Part shown: positions 1 through 9,482 of the stretch, one piece after another
Layout: every line of letters begins with the position of its first letter
How positions within the stretch are numbered: the stretch's first letter is position 1
Assembly (NCBI RefSeq): GCF_004088395.1
Contig: NZ_CP035107.1
Location: 367,501 to 431,500 of the forward strand
Source: Ornithobacterium rhinotracheale
GTDB lineage: Bacteria > Bacteroidota > Bacteroidia > Flavobacteriales > Weeksellaceae
Length of the DNA stretch: 64,000 nucleotides
Direction: 5' to 3'
Translations under genes and position numbers: made by a program
Notes under the pieces: generated by a model
What the model saw: the letters and a program-made list of their open reading frames with translations, nothing else
Told to the model about the DNA's origin: nothing
Databases searched by the model: none

Positions 1-1
1 T

Positions 2-310
2 GATTTAATTGCTGCAACCTTTCCGCAGGGGACCCTAAGCGGATCGCCTAAGCACAGAGCACTTGAAATTATAGACCAATTAGAACCCACTTCTAGAGAA
101 TATTATGGTGGGTGTATCGGTTTTGTAGGGCTAAATGGAAGCCTCAATAAGGCCATCACCATTCGTTCCTTTTTAGCCAAAGAAAATAAATTGCATTACC
201 AAGCAGGGGCGGGAGTTGTAGAAAAATCAATTCCTGAAAATGAACGAAAAGAAGTGCTAAATAAATTGGGGGCTTTGACCAAAGCGATAGACAAAGCTGA
301 AAAACTTTAA
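2..310 (+). CDS. trpE: Anthranilate synthase component I, C-terminal part (partial at window edge)
   Basis: An open frame enters from the left edge and stops at TAA 308-310. The roughly 102 visible residues include the chorismate-binding core seen near the end of TrpE (ATFPQGTLSGSPK, then REYYGG, then AGAGVV). TrpE joins chorismate with ammonia supplied by TrpG to make anthranilate, the first committed step of tryptophan synthesis. trpG starts 10 bases after the stop, so this is the first visible gene of the trp operon. The promoter and any leader or attenuator lie outside the window. The identity is secure because of the motif and the neighbours. Confidence 0.95.
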   Translation, partial: DLIAATFPQGTLSGSPKHRALEIIDQLEPTSREYYGGCIGFVGLNGSLNKAITIRSFLAKENKLHYQAGAGVVEKSIPENERKEVLNKLGALTKAIDKAEKL

Positions 311-320
311 TAATACTACC

Positions 321-911
321 ATGAAAATATTGTTATTTGATAATTACGATTCTTTTACCTACAATTTGGTACATTACCTAGAAGATATAATTTCGGAGAA
401 TGATACCATAGAGGTGCAAAAAAATGACCAAATAAGCCTTGAGGAAATTAATAATTATGATTTACTAGTACTCTCTCCAGGACCAGGGGTTCCATCTGAG
501 GCGGGAATTTTAATCGATGTGATTAAAGAATATGCTGGTAAAAAACCGATTTTAGGTGTTTGTTTGGGTATGCAAGCCATTGCAGAAGCCTTTGGTGGAA
601 GTTTAAAAAATCTTTCTAAAGTGCATCATGGCGTGGCAAGTAATTTAGTTTTGTCTAAAGAAAAAACTGTGTTATATGAAAATTTAGAATCACCAATCCC
701 TGTGGGGAGGTACCACAGTTGGGTTGTAAATCCAGCGGATTTCCCAGAAGAATTGGTAATTACTTCTACTGACGAAAACGGCGAAATTATGTCGCTCAAG
801 CACCGCCAGTACCCCATAGAGGCCGTACAGTTTCATCCAGAGAGCATCTTGACACCGCAAGGAAAACAAATGATGCGCAATTTTATAGAATATATTAAAG
901 CTAAAAAATGA
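321..911 (+). CDS. trpG: Anthranilate synthase component II (glutamine amidotransferase)
   Basis: This 196-residue class I glutamine amidotransferase is the normal length for a stand-alone TrpG. The nucleophile elbow GVCLGMQ places the catalytic Cys at residue 81, and FHPES provides His172 and Glu174. The oxyanion region LSPGPG is at 51-56. It hydrolyses glutamine and passes ammonia to TrpE. Such subunits can also serve PabB, but the position between trpE and trpD makes the tryptophan role the likely main one. Its stop overlaps the trpD start by 4 bases (ATGA), which suggests translational coupling. Confidence 0.96.
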   Translation: MKILLFDNYDSFTYNLVHYLEDIISENDTIEVQKNDQISLEEINNYDLLVLSPGPGVPSEAGILIDVIKEYAGKKPILGVCLGMQAIAEAFGGSLKNLSKVHHGVASNLVLSKEKTVLYENLESPIPVGRYHSWVVNPADFPEELVITSTDENGEIMSLKHRQYPIEAVQFHPESILTPQGKQMMRNFIEYIKAKK

Positions 912-1900
912 AAGAAATACTCCAATATTTGTTCAGCTACAACACGCTAAACTACGAAGAAGCAAAATCCATTATGTTGCAGATTCCGCAGGGGGTGTTC
1001 AACGATGCCGAGATTACTTCCTTCATCACCGTGATGATGATGCGTAGCATAAGAATCGAGGAATTGAGAGGTTTTTCTGATGCTTTGATAGAAATGGCTC
1101 ACCCCATTGATTTAGGCACAAGAGATTTAGTCGATATTGTGGGAACGGGGGGCGATGGCAAAAACACTTTTAATATTTCGACTTTGGCATGTTTTGTCGT
1201 AGCTGGAGCTGGGCAGAAAGTGGCAAAACACGGAAACTACGGTTCGTCATCGGTTTCAGGCTCGTCCAATGTTATGGCTCATATGGGCTATGAATTTACC
1301 AATGACGAAACTGCTTTGCAACGACAGCTTAGCGAGGCTAATATTTGTTTTATGCATGCACCAAAATTTCATCCGTCGTTGGGGAAAGTTGCACCGATTC
1401 GTAAAAATTTAGGTTTTCGCACATTTTTTAATATGGTGGGGCCACTTGTAAATCCTGCCAAACCTAAGCATTCCATGCTGGGGGTATTTAATTCAGAAAT
1501 GGGGCGAATTTATAATTACTTATTGCAGGAGCGCGAGGAGCATTTTATGATTGTGCATTCGCTTGAGGGCTACGACGAAATTTCGCTCACAGGCGAATCG
1601 GTCATCACCACAGAGAAAGGCACACAGCTTTTAAATCCGAGCGAACTTTTAAGCCAAAAAGTTACCCCGAAGGAGCTTTATGGCGGCAAGACGACGGAAG
1701 AGGCCGCACAGTTGTTCAAAAACATCTTAGAGGGGAGAGGCACCGCCGCCCAGAACGAAGTCGTGATTACCAATGCAGCTTTAGCCTTAGAAAATACCAA
1801 TAAATTCGGAGATTTTGCCACCTGCCGAGCCATGGCAGAGGAAAGCCTAATGAATGGAAAAGCTTTGCAATCACTTCAACAATTAATTAAAAACCAATGA
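908..1900 (+). CDS. trpD: Anthranilate phosphoribosyltransferase
   Basis: The protein has 330 residues, standard for TrpD. The PRPP-binding glycine-rich motif GTGGD lies at 79-83, followed by the NFS-like stretch (KNTFNIST) and KHGN, all signatures of the family. It transfers phosphoribose from PRPP to anthranilate, the second step of the pathway. It overlaps trpG upstream and trpC downstream by 4 bases each, as in a tightly coupled operon. Nothing is truncated or missing in what can be read. Confidence 0.96.
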   Translation: MKEILQYLFSYNTLNYEEAKSIMLQIPQGVFNDAEITSFITVMMMRSIRIEELRGFSDALIEMAHPIDLGTRDLVDIVGTGGDGKNTFNISTLACFVVAGAGQKVAKHGNYGSSSVSGSSNVMAHMGYEFTNDETALQRQLSEANICFMHAPKFHPSLGKVAPIRKNLGFRTFFNMVGPLVNPAKPKHSMLGVFNSEMGRIYNYLLQEREEHFMIVHSLEGYDEISLTGESVITTEKGTQLLNPSELLSQKVTPKELYGGKTTEEAAQLFKNILEGRGTAAQNEVVITNAALALENTNKFGDFATCRAMAEESLMNGKALQSLQQLIKNQ

Positions 1901-2676
1901 GCATTTTAGATAAAATTGTAGCGCATAAAAAGGAGGAAATCGAATTCGAGAAACGAAGAATCTCGGTAGAAGAATTGATGGATCGCAAGCATTTTCATCG
2001 CAAGACCATGAATTTTGCTTGGCATTTAAAAGAAAATCCTTTTGGTATCATTGCCGAATTTAAAAGAAAATCTCCGTCTAAAAGAGACATCAATATTGAG
2101 GCGAAAGTAGAAGATATTGTTCCGATTTATAAAGAATGCGGAGCGGCTTGTGTTTCGGTGCTCACGGATTCGCATTTCTTTGGTGGCAGTTTAGAAGATT
2201 TAAAAAATGCCCGAAAATTTGGTTTGCCTTTGTTGCGCAAAGATTTTATTTTAGATCCGTATCAATTGTATCAAGCTAAAGCCTTTGGTGCAGATGCCGT
2301 TTTGCTGATTGCTAATATTTTAGAACGAAATCAAATCAAGGATTTAACCGATTATGCCAAGGATTTAGGATTGCAAGTTTTGCTTGAATTTTATGGCGGT
2401 GAGGATTTCTCAAAATATTATAACATAGTGAAAATGGTAGGCATCAATAACCGAAATTTAAACACTTTTGAGGTAGATTATCAGCACGCAATTCGTATGC
2501 GAAACGAGTTGCCAGCCGAGGTTTTGAGCGTGGCTGAAAGTGCCATCTACTCGCCCGAGATTTATTTGGAATTAAAAAAGAATGGTTTTGATGCATTTTT
2601 GATGGGCGAATATTTTATGAAAACTAACCAGCCGGAAGAGACTTTTAAAAACTTTATCCTAGCGATTCAACCATGA
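1897..2676 (+). CDS. trpC: Indole-3-glycerol-phosphate synthase
   Basis: This 259-residue (beta/alpha)8-barrel enzyme carries the catalytic strand motif EFKRKSPS at 54-61 and the conserved LRKDFI loop. It closes the ring of carboxyphenylamino-deoxyribulose phosphate to give indole-3-glycerol phosphate. It is a stand-alone TrpC, not fused to TrpF as in enterobacteria; trpF follows as a separate gene with a 4-base overlap. The start is fixed by the ATGA junction with trpD. Confidence 0.96.
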   Translation: MSILDKIVAHKKEEIEFEKRRISVEELMDRKHFHRKTMNFAWHLKENPFGIIAEFKRKSPSKRDINIEAKVEDIVPIYKECGAACVSVLTDSHFFGGSLEDLKNARKFGLPLLRKDFILDPYQLYQAKAFGADAVLLIANILERNQIKDLTDYAKDLGLQVLLEFYGGEDFSKYYNIVKMVGINNRNLNTFEVDYQHAIRMRNELPAEVLSVAESAIYSPEIYLELKKNGFDAFLMGEYFMKTNQPEETFKNFILAIQP

Positions 2677-3290
2677 AACTAAAAGTTTGTGGGCTCACTC
2701 AAATGGAACAAATCCAAGAGCTTATGGCTCTTGGGGTGGATTATTTGGGATTTATTTTTTATCCTAAATCGCCACGCTATGTGCTCAACCATTTAAGCCT
2801 TGAAAAAATCGCAGAAATTCCATTTTCGCAAAAAGTGGGGGTGTTTGTAAACGAAGATTTAGCCCAATTGCTTAAAATTGTAAATACGGCAAATTTAAAT
2901 TTGGTGCAATTGCATGGCGATGAAGACGAAATTTATCTCCAAAATTTGAGAGAAAAATTAAATCCTGAAGTAAAAATCATCAAAGTTTGTAGAGTGGGAG
3001 AAAATTTAAACTTGCCCAAAAATCATCAAAATATCGATTTTTTGCTTTTCGATACCGATTCTAAAGCCTATGGCGGAACGGGGAAAACTTTTGATTGGCA
3101 ACTTTTAAATCAAGTAAAAACAGACCAAAAATATTTTTTAAGCGGAGGCGTAAGTTTAAATAATTTAGCCCAAGCTAAAAATCTAAACCCCAAACCGTTT
3201 GCCTTGGACATCAATAGTAAATTTGAGATTTCGGCAGGGGTGAAAGATCTGGAACTTATAGGACAAATGAAGGAGCTAATGAAAGTATAG
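2673..3290 (+). CDS. trpF: Phosphoribosylanthranilate isomerase
   Basis: A 205-residue barrel protein that begins with the family hallmark KVCGLT (Cys6), with the catalytic Asp in the LLFDTDS segment and the phosphate-binding SGGVS near the end. It carries out the Amadori rearrangement of phosphoribosylanthranilate between the TrpD and TrpC steps. It is the last gene of the tightly overlapping trpE-G-D-C-F block. Instead of running directly into trpB it is followed by a 205-base gap containing short repeats. Confidence 0.95.
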   Translation: MKLKVCGLTQMEQIQELMALGVDYLGFIFYPKSPRYVLNHLSLEKIAEIPFSQKVGVFVNEDLAQLLKIVNTANLNLVQLHGDEDEIYLQNLREKLNPEVKIIKVCRVGENLNLPKNHQNIDFLLFDTDSKAYGGTGKTFDWQLLNQVKTDQKYFLSGGVSLNNLAQAKNLNPKPFALDINSKFEISAGVKDLELIGQMKELMKV

Positions 3291-3495
3291 CGATAAAGAA
3301 AATAAGAATTTTTGGTGTTTTTTCAATAAATGATTTTGAGGAGTAGAAGAATGCATGGTAGGAGTTCATAAAATTGATAATTTATCAAAGAATAGCGTGT
3401 AGAAATAGAAAAATGACTAGTAGGAGTATATAAATGACTAGTAGGAATACGAGAATAAAGAATTTTTAAACAAGAAAGCAATAAAATAAAACAAA
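3291..3495 (+). repeat. trpF-trpB intergenic gap with short direct repeats
   Basis: This 205-base non-coding gap holds two direct copies of AAATGACTAGTAGGA at 3411-3425 and 3432-3446, a 21-base period. A weaker relative (AATGCATGGTAGGAG) lies near 3352-3366. The shared CTAGTA..GA core resembles the CCTAGTACGAG core of the minisatellite at 15702-16114. No clear terminator is visible, so transcription from trpF could continue into trpB. The link between the two repeat sets is an inference from short sequences. Confidence 0.55.
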
Positions 3496-4683
3496 ATGAA
3501 TTATAGAAACCCAGATAAAAACGGCTATTATGGAGAATTTGGGGGCACATTTGTTCCTGAAATGCTCTACCCCAATGTGCAAGAACTGCAAGACAATTAT
3601 TTGAAAATCATAGAGAGCGAATCGTTTAAAAACGAATTCAAAGATTTGCTTAAAAACTATGTAGGGCGCGAAACGCCACTGTATTTTTCTAAAAAATTAA
3701 GCGAAAAATATGGTGCTCAAATTTATCTCAAGCGTGAAGATTTAAACCACACGGGGGCACATAAAATCAACAATGCGCTGGGGCAAGCACTTTTAGCCAA
3801 AAAAATCGGGAAACACAGAATTATTGCCGAAACAGGCGCAGGACAACACGGCGTTGCCACGGCAACGGCTTGTGCTTTGCTCGATATGGAATGCATTGTT
3901 TATATGGGCGAAGTGGATATTGAAAGACAAGCACCCAATGTAGCTCGTATGGAAATGCTCGGTGCAAAGGTGATACCAGCAACTTCGGGATCTAAAACGC
4001 TAAAAGACGCTGTAAATGAGGCGTTGAGAGATTGGATCAATAACCCAACAACTACACACTACATCATTGGGAGTGCTGTAGGGCCACATCCTTTTCCTGA
4101 TATGGTAGCGAGATTTCAAAGTGTGATTTCTGAAGAAATCAAAAAACAGTTAAACGAAAAAATTGGGCGAGAAAATCCTAATTATGTGATTGCTTGTGTA
4201 GGCGGAGGAAGCAATGCCGCAGGTACTTTTTACCATTTTGTAAACGAAGAATCGGTGAAAATTATCGGAGCAGAAGCGAGCGGACTCGGTGTGGATTCAG
4301 GCGAAACGGCAGCGACTACGGCTTTAGGCACGATAGGCGTTTTGCACGGGTTCCAAAGTTTGGTCATGCAGACTAAAGATGGACAAGTGATTGAGCCATA
4401 TTCCATTTCTGCAGGATTGGATTACCCAGGGATTGGGCCTATGCACGCTAATTTATTTACGCAAAAACGCGCAGAATTTATTCCCGTATCGGATGACGAA
4501 GCCTTGAAAGCAGCGTATGAATTGACGAGAGAAGAAGGAATTATCCCTGCACTCGAAAGTTCGCACGCACTTGCGATTTTACCTAAGAAAAACTTTAAAA
4601 AAGACGATGTCGTGGTAATTTGTTTAAGCGGAAGAGGAGACAAAGACATGGCGACTTATTTGAAAATGATGAGTGATTTTTAA
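3496..4683 (+). CDS. trpB: Tryptophan synthase beta chain
   Basis: The 395-residue protein has the normal length for TrpB1. The PLP lysine sits in HTGAHK (Lys90), and the phosphate-binding glycine loop GGGSNAAG is present near residue 236. The Glu of the AETGAGQHG segment is the usual catalytic acid. It condenses indole with serine to form tryptophan and works as a complex with TrpA. The gene is separated from trpF by a 205-base repeat-bearing gap and from trpA by a membrane protein gene, an unusual arrangement for a partner pair. Confidence 0.97.
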   Translation: MNYRNPDKNGYYGEFGGTFVPEMLYPNVQELQDNYLKIIESESFKNEFKDLLKNYVGRETPLYFSKKLSEKYGAQIYLKREDLNHTGAHKINNALGQALLAKKIGKHRIIAETGAGQHGVATATACALLDMECIVYMGEVDIERQAPNVARMEMLGAKVIPATSGSKTLKDAVNEALRDWINNPTTTHYIIGSAVGPHPFPDMVARFQSVISEEIKKQLNEKIGRENPNYVIACVGGGSNAAGTFYHFVNEESVKIIGAEASGLGVDSGETAATTALGTIGVLHGFQSLVMQTKDGQVIEPYSISAGLDYPGIGPMHANLFTQKRAEFIPVSDDEALKAAYELTREEGIIPALESSHALAILPKKNFKKDDVVVICLSGRGDKDMATYLKMMSDF

Positions 4684-4760
4684 AAGTAAAGCAAACTAAC
4701 TTCTCTGATTTATCAATTAGGAATACTTATCTTTGTTTATGAAGAAATTAATAATTACAT

Positions 4761-5333
4761 ATGAAAACATCTCGACTAGAAGCCTTTAGCGATGGCGTTT
4801 TAGCTATTGTAATAACTATTATGGTATTAGAAATGAAGGTGCCAGAAGGGACGGAATTTGAAAGCCTAAAACCTATAATTCCTAAATTTTTATCTTATAT
4901 ACTAAGCTTTATATATGTAGGAATCTATTGGAATAATCACCATCATTTATTTCAAGCAATAGAAAAAATAGATGGCAAAGTTCTTTGGAGCAATCTCTTT
5001 ATGCTATTTACTCTATCGCTTATCCCTTTCACTACAGCTTGGGTAGGAGAAAACCACCTTGGTAAAAATCCCGTAACACTTTATGGGGTAAATCTTGTTT
5101 TCTGTGCTATCGCCTATGTAATCCTAGAAAAAACAGTCCTGAGTATAGAAGGGAAAAGCTCTAAAATAGGCAAAGCACTAGAAAATAAAAACAAAGAATA
5201 CCTATCCTTGGCTTGTTACATTATAGGCGTATTGTCTTCTTACCTCTATCCTGCAATAGGGATGATTTGTTACACAATTGTAGCAATCATTTGGCTAATA
5301 CCAGATCAAAGGATAGAAAAAATATTGAAATAA
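4761..5333 (+). CDS. TMEM175/DUF1211-family membrane protein (putative potassium channel)
   Basis: This 190-residue hydrophobic protein starts with the family signature R-x3-FSDG (Arg5, Phe9-Gly12) at the beginning of a first membrane helix, followed by several more predicted helices. Bacterial TMEM175 relatives form potassium-selective channels, so an ion-channel role is likely but not shown here. It lies 77 bases after trpB and only 8 bases before the trpA start, in the same direction, so it is probably co-transcribed with the trp genes. No link to tryptophan is known to me; it may be a chance insertion into the operon. Confidence 0.8.
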   Translation: MKTSRLEAFSDGVLAIVITIMVLEMKVPEGTEFESLKPIIPKFLSYILSFIYVGIYWNNHHHLFQAIEKIDGKVLWSNLFMLFTLSLIPFTTAWVGENHLGKNPVTLYGVNLVFCAIAYVILEKTVLSIEGKSSKIGKALENKNKEYLSLACYIIGVLSSYLYPAIGMICYTIVAIIWLIPDQRIEKILK

Positions 5334-5341
5334 AAAAAGAA

Positions 5342-6076
5342 ATGAAAAAATTAAACATATATTTTACAGCAGGAATGCCCGCTTTGGAAGATACAGCAGA
5401 AATCGCGCGTGTGGCTCAAGCAGCAGGTGCCGATATGCTTGAAATCGGAATTCCGTATTCTGATCCTGTGGCAGATGGCCCTGTGATTCAAGATGCACAT
5501 ATGCAAGCACTAGCCAATGGAATGACGATTGAAAAATTGTTTGAGCAATTAGCAATAATCAAAGATGATGTAACGATTCCTAAAATTTTGATGGGCTACT
5601 TGAATCCCATATTACAATTTGGATTTGAGAATTTTTGTAAAAAATGTGCCGAAAATGGAATTTCAGGTTTGATTCTGCCCGATTTGCCGCCTGTGGAATT
5701 TGAGGGAAAATATGGCAAAATTCTTCAAAAATATAATTTGAATTTCACCTTTTTGGTAACGCCCGAGACTTCAGACGAGCGTATCAAATATTTAGACAGT
5801 TTAAGCTCTGGTTTTGTGTATGCTGTGAGCTCATCGTCCACCACGGGCAATGCCGAAAAGCAGATTAATAACGAGGCTTATTTGGATAGATTGCAAAAAT
5901 TAAATCTTAATAATCCCGTGATGATAGGTTTTGGGATTAAGAATAAAGCTGATTTTGAAAAAGTAACCCAGAAAGCCGATGGTGGAATCATCGGGACAGC
6001 TTTTGTAAAGATTTTACTTGAAAACAAAGATTGGGAAGATAAGGCTAAAAGCTTTATTCAGTCGGTGAAGAATTAA
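5342..6076 (+). CDS. trpA: Tryptophan synthase alpha chain
   Basis: The TrpA barrel of 244 residues begins at ATG 5342 (MKKLNIYFTAG). An upstream in-frame ATG at 5213 lies inside the preceding membrane protein gene and adds non-homologous residues, so it was rejected. The catalytic acids fit Glu34 (LEIGIPYSD) and Asp45 (ADGP). The protein cleaves indole-3-glycerol phosphate and hands indole to TrpB. It is the last gene of the operon and is followed within about 20 bases by a strong hairpin terminator. Confidence 0.96.
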   Translation: MKKLNIYFTAGMPALEDTAEIARVAQAAGADMLEIGIPYSDPVADGPVIQDAHMQALANGMTIEKLFEQLAIIKDDVTIPKILMGYLNPILQFGFENFCKKCAENGISGLILPDLPPVEFEGKYGKILQKYNLNFTFLVTPETSDERIKYLDSLSSGFVYAVSSSSTTGNAEKQINNEAYLDRLQKLNLNNPVMIGFGIKNKADFEKVTQKADGGIIGTAFVKILLENKDWEDKAKSFIQSVKN

Positions 6077-6091
6077 GCGTTTAAGCTAAAG

Positions 6092-6127
6092 AAAAAAGGC
6101 GATTTCAAAATGAAATCGCCTTTTTTT
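6092..6127. terminator. Bidirectional intrinsic terminator between trpA and dsbD
   Basis: A perfect 10-base stem (GGCGATTTCA at 6098-6107 with TGAAATCGCC at 6111-6120) has an A-run on its left and a T-run on its right. It can therefore end transcription of both the trp operon (plus) and dsbD (minus). Confidence 0.9.
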
Positions 6128-6141
6128 ATGGTTTTTAAAAT

Positions 6142-8220
6142 TTATTTATTCTTGAATTTTTGAATTCCTTCTTCTAGCCAATTCAAATATTTTTCAGGGT
6201 CAAGTTCCGCCCCGATAGGTTCGTTGTATCGGTTAAAATCAGGATCGATGATGATGTACAACGGCTGAGAATTTGATTTAAATTCTTTAATTTGCAAAGC
6301 TGTCCATTTATCGCCCAAAGTTTTAAGTTTTCTGCCTTTTTCTTCAGAAAAAACTTGTTCAGCTTCTGGCAATTTTTCAAAGCTATCTACATACAAGGAA
6401 GCCAAAACCACATCGTTGCTCAATTTTTCTTTCACCTTTGGATTGCTCCACACATTTCCTTCCACACGGCGGCAGTTGGCACAAGTTTTTCCCGTAAAAT
6501 CAAGCATCACAGGTTTGTTTACCTTTTTGGCATAAGCAAAGGCATCATCTAAATCATGAAAACTTGGAATTTGATGTGGCCCGTAATGCGCATTTGGTGG
6601 CAAATCACTCGCTTCGCTGGAAGTGGAGCTTACACGACCAGAAAGTCCCATTGGCGATTCGCTATAAGTTTGTGGCGGAATCAAGCCGTCTACAATTTTA
6701 AGTGGTGCTCCCCAAATACCAGGTAATAGATAAAATACAATTACAAAACTCAGCAAGGCAAATAATAATCTCGGTGTGCCGATGCGATCGGTTATGCTAT
6801 CTAGTGGCATGCGGAAAATATTTAATAAATATAATCCCATCACAAAGAAAATAGCAACCCATGCAGCTACGAAAATTTCGCGTTCAAGCCAGTGCAAATC
6901 AAGTACCATGTCTGCGTTTGACAAGAATTTCATTGCAAAGGCTAATTCTATAAAACCAAGACAAACTTTTACTGTGTTAAGCCATCCTCCTGAGCTTGGT
7001 AATGAATTTAACCAGCTTGGGAAAATAGCAAATAAAGTAAATGGCAATGCCAAAGCAAACGAGAACCCAAACATTCCAATGGCAGGTGCAAGAATTTGTC
7101 CGCCACGAGCTGATTCTACCAATAAAGTTCCCACGATTGGCCCCGTACACGAGAATGAAACGAGCACCAAAGTAAGTGCCATAAAGAAGATACCGATGTA
7201 CCCCCCTTTGTCAGCGTTTTTGTCGGCTTTGTTAATCCATTTAGAAGGTAAGGTAATTTCAAATGCACCAAAGAACGAAACAGCGAAAATGATGAAAATG
7301 ACAAAAAATGCAAAGTTCAAAGCAGGGTGCGAGGCGATTTCGTTCAAGGCACTTGCCCCGAATAAAAGGGTAACTAATAATCCCAAACCTACATAAATGG
7401 TGATGATTGAAACGCCATAAACAAATGCTTTGAAAATCCCCGATCCACGAGTTTTACTCTGTTTGGTAAACATACTCACAGTTAGCGGAATCATAGGGAA
7501 CAAGCACGGCATCAACAAGGCAGCAAATCCACCTAAAAGCCCAAGAATGAAAATATCAAATAATCCCTTTTTCTTCTCTTGTTTTTGAGCTTCTTTGTGC
7601 GTAGCAGGCGTTACTTCAGGCTTGTCTTGCTGCAAAGTGTCCACCGTAAAAGCACCCGCGTTTTCGTTCAATAAAGCAGAATCTATGGCAGCAGGTTGCG
7701 ACTCAGTTTGGGTGTTTTCTGCTACGGTAGTTTCTGGCGTTGCATTCGCTGGCGCGGCAGAAGCCTTTAAATCAAAACTAAATTCCTTATAATCTGGCGC
7801 AATACAACGAGAATCATCACAAGCTTGAAAAGTTACATCTACGGCAACTTTAGTGTCTTTTAAGGCTTTCACTTCTTGGACAAAGCTCACTTTGTCGCCG
7901 TAAAATTTGTGTTGTTCATTGAACGCAGGCACAAATTCATCGTGTAATTTTCCGATTTCTTTTATTTTACCTACGAGCTCATAATCTTTATTTTTCTTCC
8001 AATCAAACGAAGTAGGGATTCCCACGCCCCCTTCAGGGTGCTGGATAGAGTAGATGTGCCAGCCGGCATCCATCGTTGCTGTGAAAATTAATTGGTAATT
8101 GCCATTTTCAAGCGTTTTTTGCTCCGTCTTCCAATTTACGGGATTGAGCATTTGAGCCAGTGCAAATCCACAAATGATGGTAAATAAAATACTTAGTCTA
8201 ATTTTTGTAAATTCAAACAT
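6142..8220 (-). CDS. dsbD: Thiol:disulfide interchange protein DsbD-like
   Basis: A 692-residue membrane protein with the three-part DsbD layout. It has an N-terminal signal and periplasmic alpha domain (about 20-160), a linker, a central block of eight or so membrane helices (about 225-500) with a conserved Cys-Pro near its start, and a C-terminal thioredoxin-like domain with CANC at about 580-583. The family moves electrons from cytoplasmic thioredoxin to periplasmic thiol proteins, including cytochrome c maturation factors. Its start overlaps the end of tilS by 28 bases. The three genes 10507 to 6142 look like one operon ending at the shared terminator. Confidence 0.92.
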   Translation of the reverse strand: MFEFTKIRLSILFTIICGFALAQMLNPVNWKTEQKTLENGNYQLIFTATMDAGWHIYSIQHPEGGVGIPTSFDWKKNKDYELVGKIKEIGKLHDEFVPAFNEQHKFYGDKVSFVQEVKALKDTKVAVDVTFQACDDSRCIAPDYKEFSFDLKASAAPANATPETTVAENTQTESQPAAIDSALLNENAGAFTVDTLQQDKPEVTPATHKEAQKQEKKKGLFDIFILGLLGGFAALLMPCLFPMIPLTVSMFTKQSKTRGSGIFKAFVYGVSIITIYVGLGLLVTLLFGASALNEIASHPALNFAFFVIFIIFAVSFFGAFEITLPSKWINKADKNADKGGYIGIFFMALTLVLVSFSCTGPIVGTLLVESARGGQILAPAIGMFGFSFALALPFTLFAIFPSWLNSLPSSGGWLNTVKVCLGFIELAFAMKFLSNADMVLDLHWLEREIFVAAWVAIFFVMGLYLLNIFRMPLDSITDRIGTPRLLFALLSFVIVFYLLPGIWGAPLKIVDGLIPPQTYSESPMGLSGRVSSTSSEASDLPPNAHYGPHQIPSFHDLDDAFAYAKKVNKPVMLDFTGKTCANCRRVEGNVWSNPKVKEKLSNDVVLASLYVDSFEKLPEAEQVFSEEKGRKLKTLGDKWTALQIKEFKSNSQPLYIIIDPDFNRYNEPIGAELDPEKYLNWLEEGIQKFKNK

Positions 8221-9482
8221 AGTTCAGTTTTCTTGTTTATTGTAAATCTTTGGTCTTGGCGCATTCCCACCACCCACATAATCTCATCGTTGGCTGTGGT
8301 GAGCACCCAAGTTTGTTCTTTTTGTAATTTATTTAATTTTAAATCTTTAAAAAACTTGCTCAGTTTCTTTTTGCCGTTCATTCCCGCAGGATAAAAGAAA
8401 TCGCCATTTTGTGGTTTTCTTAATTTCAGCGGAAAAGAAACTTTATCGGCATCAAATGTAATTAAATTTTGCGAATTTTCTATTTGGTCTAGAGTAATTT
8501 TCCACGAAAAAGGCGTGTGAATTTCTTCATTTAAGGCTAAAAAATAAATTGTATCGAAATCGATTTTTTCATTTTTAGTTAAGATTAAATGTTTGCGATC
8601 TTTGATTAAACGATAATTTTCGTTAGCAATTTCGGCACTGTTTTCGGCGTAAATTAGTTTTTCAATTTCTTGTGGCACTGTGAAACCATAGTTTTTAAAC
8701 AAATGAAAAAGATAAGTGTTTAGCGGAATTAATTTGCTTAATTCTTCAATTTTAATAAAAATAAAATTATCGGTGTTTGAGCTAAATAAATTATCTTTTA
8801 ACGCTTGAATGTGATTATGTATAATCATTTCGTCTTGTTGCAGAAAATTGATGCTTTTTTTAAACCCGAAACGATATTCGGGGCATTTTTCCTCTAATTC
8901 AGGCAAAACCACATTGCGCAGGTGATTGCGTAAATAATCATTTTCTGCATTACTTTTGTCCTCTCTCCAGGGAATATTATGTGCAATGGCATATTCTAGA
9001 ATTTGCTTTTTGGTGGTTTTTAACAAAGGTCGCCAAATACCATTGTTAAATATTTCCATTCCCGCAACACCTTCGATGCCAGAACCCCGTAAAAGATTGA
9101 TGATTAAGGTCTCGATATTATCGTCTAAGTGGTGGGCTGTCGCTAAATAATCAAAATGCTGATTTTCTATAATTTCTTGAAACCACGCATAGCGTAATTC
9201 TCTCGCGGCCATTTGGGTAGAGAGTTTATTTTCTTTTTTAAAGGATTTGGTATCAACCGATTTTGTGAAAAAATCAATCCCATATTCTTTGCAAAAAGAT
9301 TCGACTAAGGCTTGGTCTTGGTCGCAATCTTCAGGTCTTAAATTAAAATTCATATGAGCAGCAGCCACTTTTATATCGTGCGAGTACAACAGATGTAATA
9401 AGACCATGCTGTCTGCTCCGCCACTGGCAGCCACCAGAATTGTTTTATTTAAAAATGTGTCTAAATCAGAAATTAATCCCAA
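8193..9482 (-). CDS. tilS: tRNA(Ile)-lysidine synthase
   Basis: The 429-residue protein opens with the PP-loop ATP pyrophosphatase motif SGGADS at 20-25 and continues with the MNFNLR and ATAHHLDDNIET segments typical of TilS. A C-terminal tRNA-binding region ends the protein. It converts the wobble cytidine of the CAU-anticodon tRNA-Ile to lysidine so that AUA is read as isoleucine, an essential reaction. The gene overlaps the upstream permease gene by 10 bases and dsbD by 28 bases, so it is probably translated in a coupled way. Confidence 0.95.
   Translation of the reverse strand: MGLISDLDTFLNKTILVAASGGADSMVLLHLLYSHDIKVAAAHMNFNLRPEDCDQDQALVESFCKEYGIDFFTKSVDTKSFKKENKLSTQMAARELRYAWFQEIIENQHFDYLATAHHLDDNIETLIINLLRGSGIEGVAGMEIFNNGIWRPLLKTTKKQILEYAIAHNIPWREDKSNAENDYLRNHLRNVVLPELEEKCPEYRFGFKKSINFLQQDEMIIHNHIQALKDNLFSSNTDNFIFIKIEELSKLIPLNTYLFHLFKNYGFTVPQEIEKLIYAENSAEIANENYRLIKDRKHLILTKNEKIDFDTIYFLALNEEIHTPFSWKITLDQIENSQNLITFDADKVSFPLKLRKPQNGDFFYPAGMNGKKKLSKFFKDLKLNKLQKEQTWVLTTANDEIMWVVGMRQDQRFTINKKTELCLNLQKLD

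Noticed and set aside
5213-5341. Longer N-terminus for trpA starting at 5213
   Set aside because: The extra residues overlap the TMEM175-like gene in another frame and do not resemble TrpA.
6776-7396. 206-residue plus-strand frame inside dsbD
   Set aside because: It is antisense to well-conserved membrane helices of DsbD and is rich in residues expected from reading that strand.
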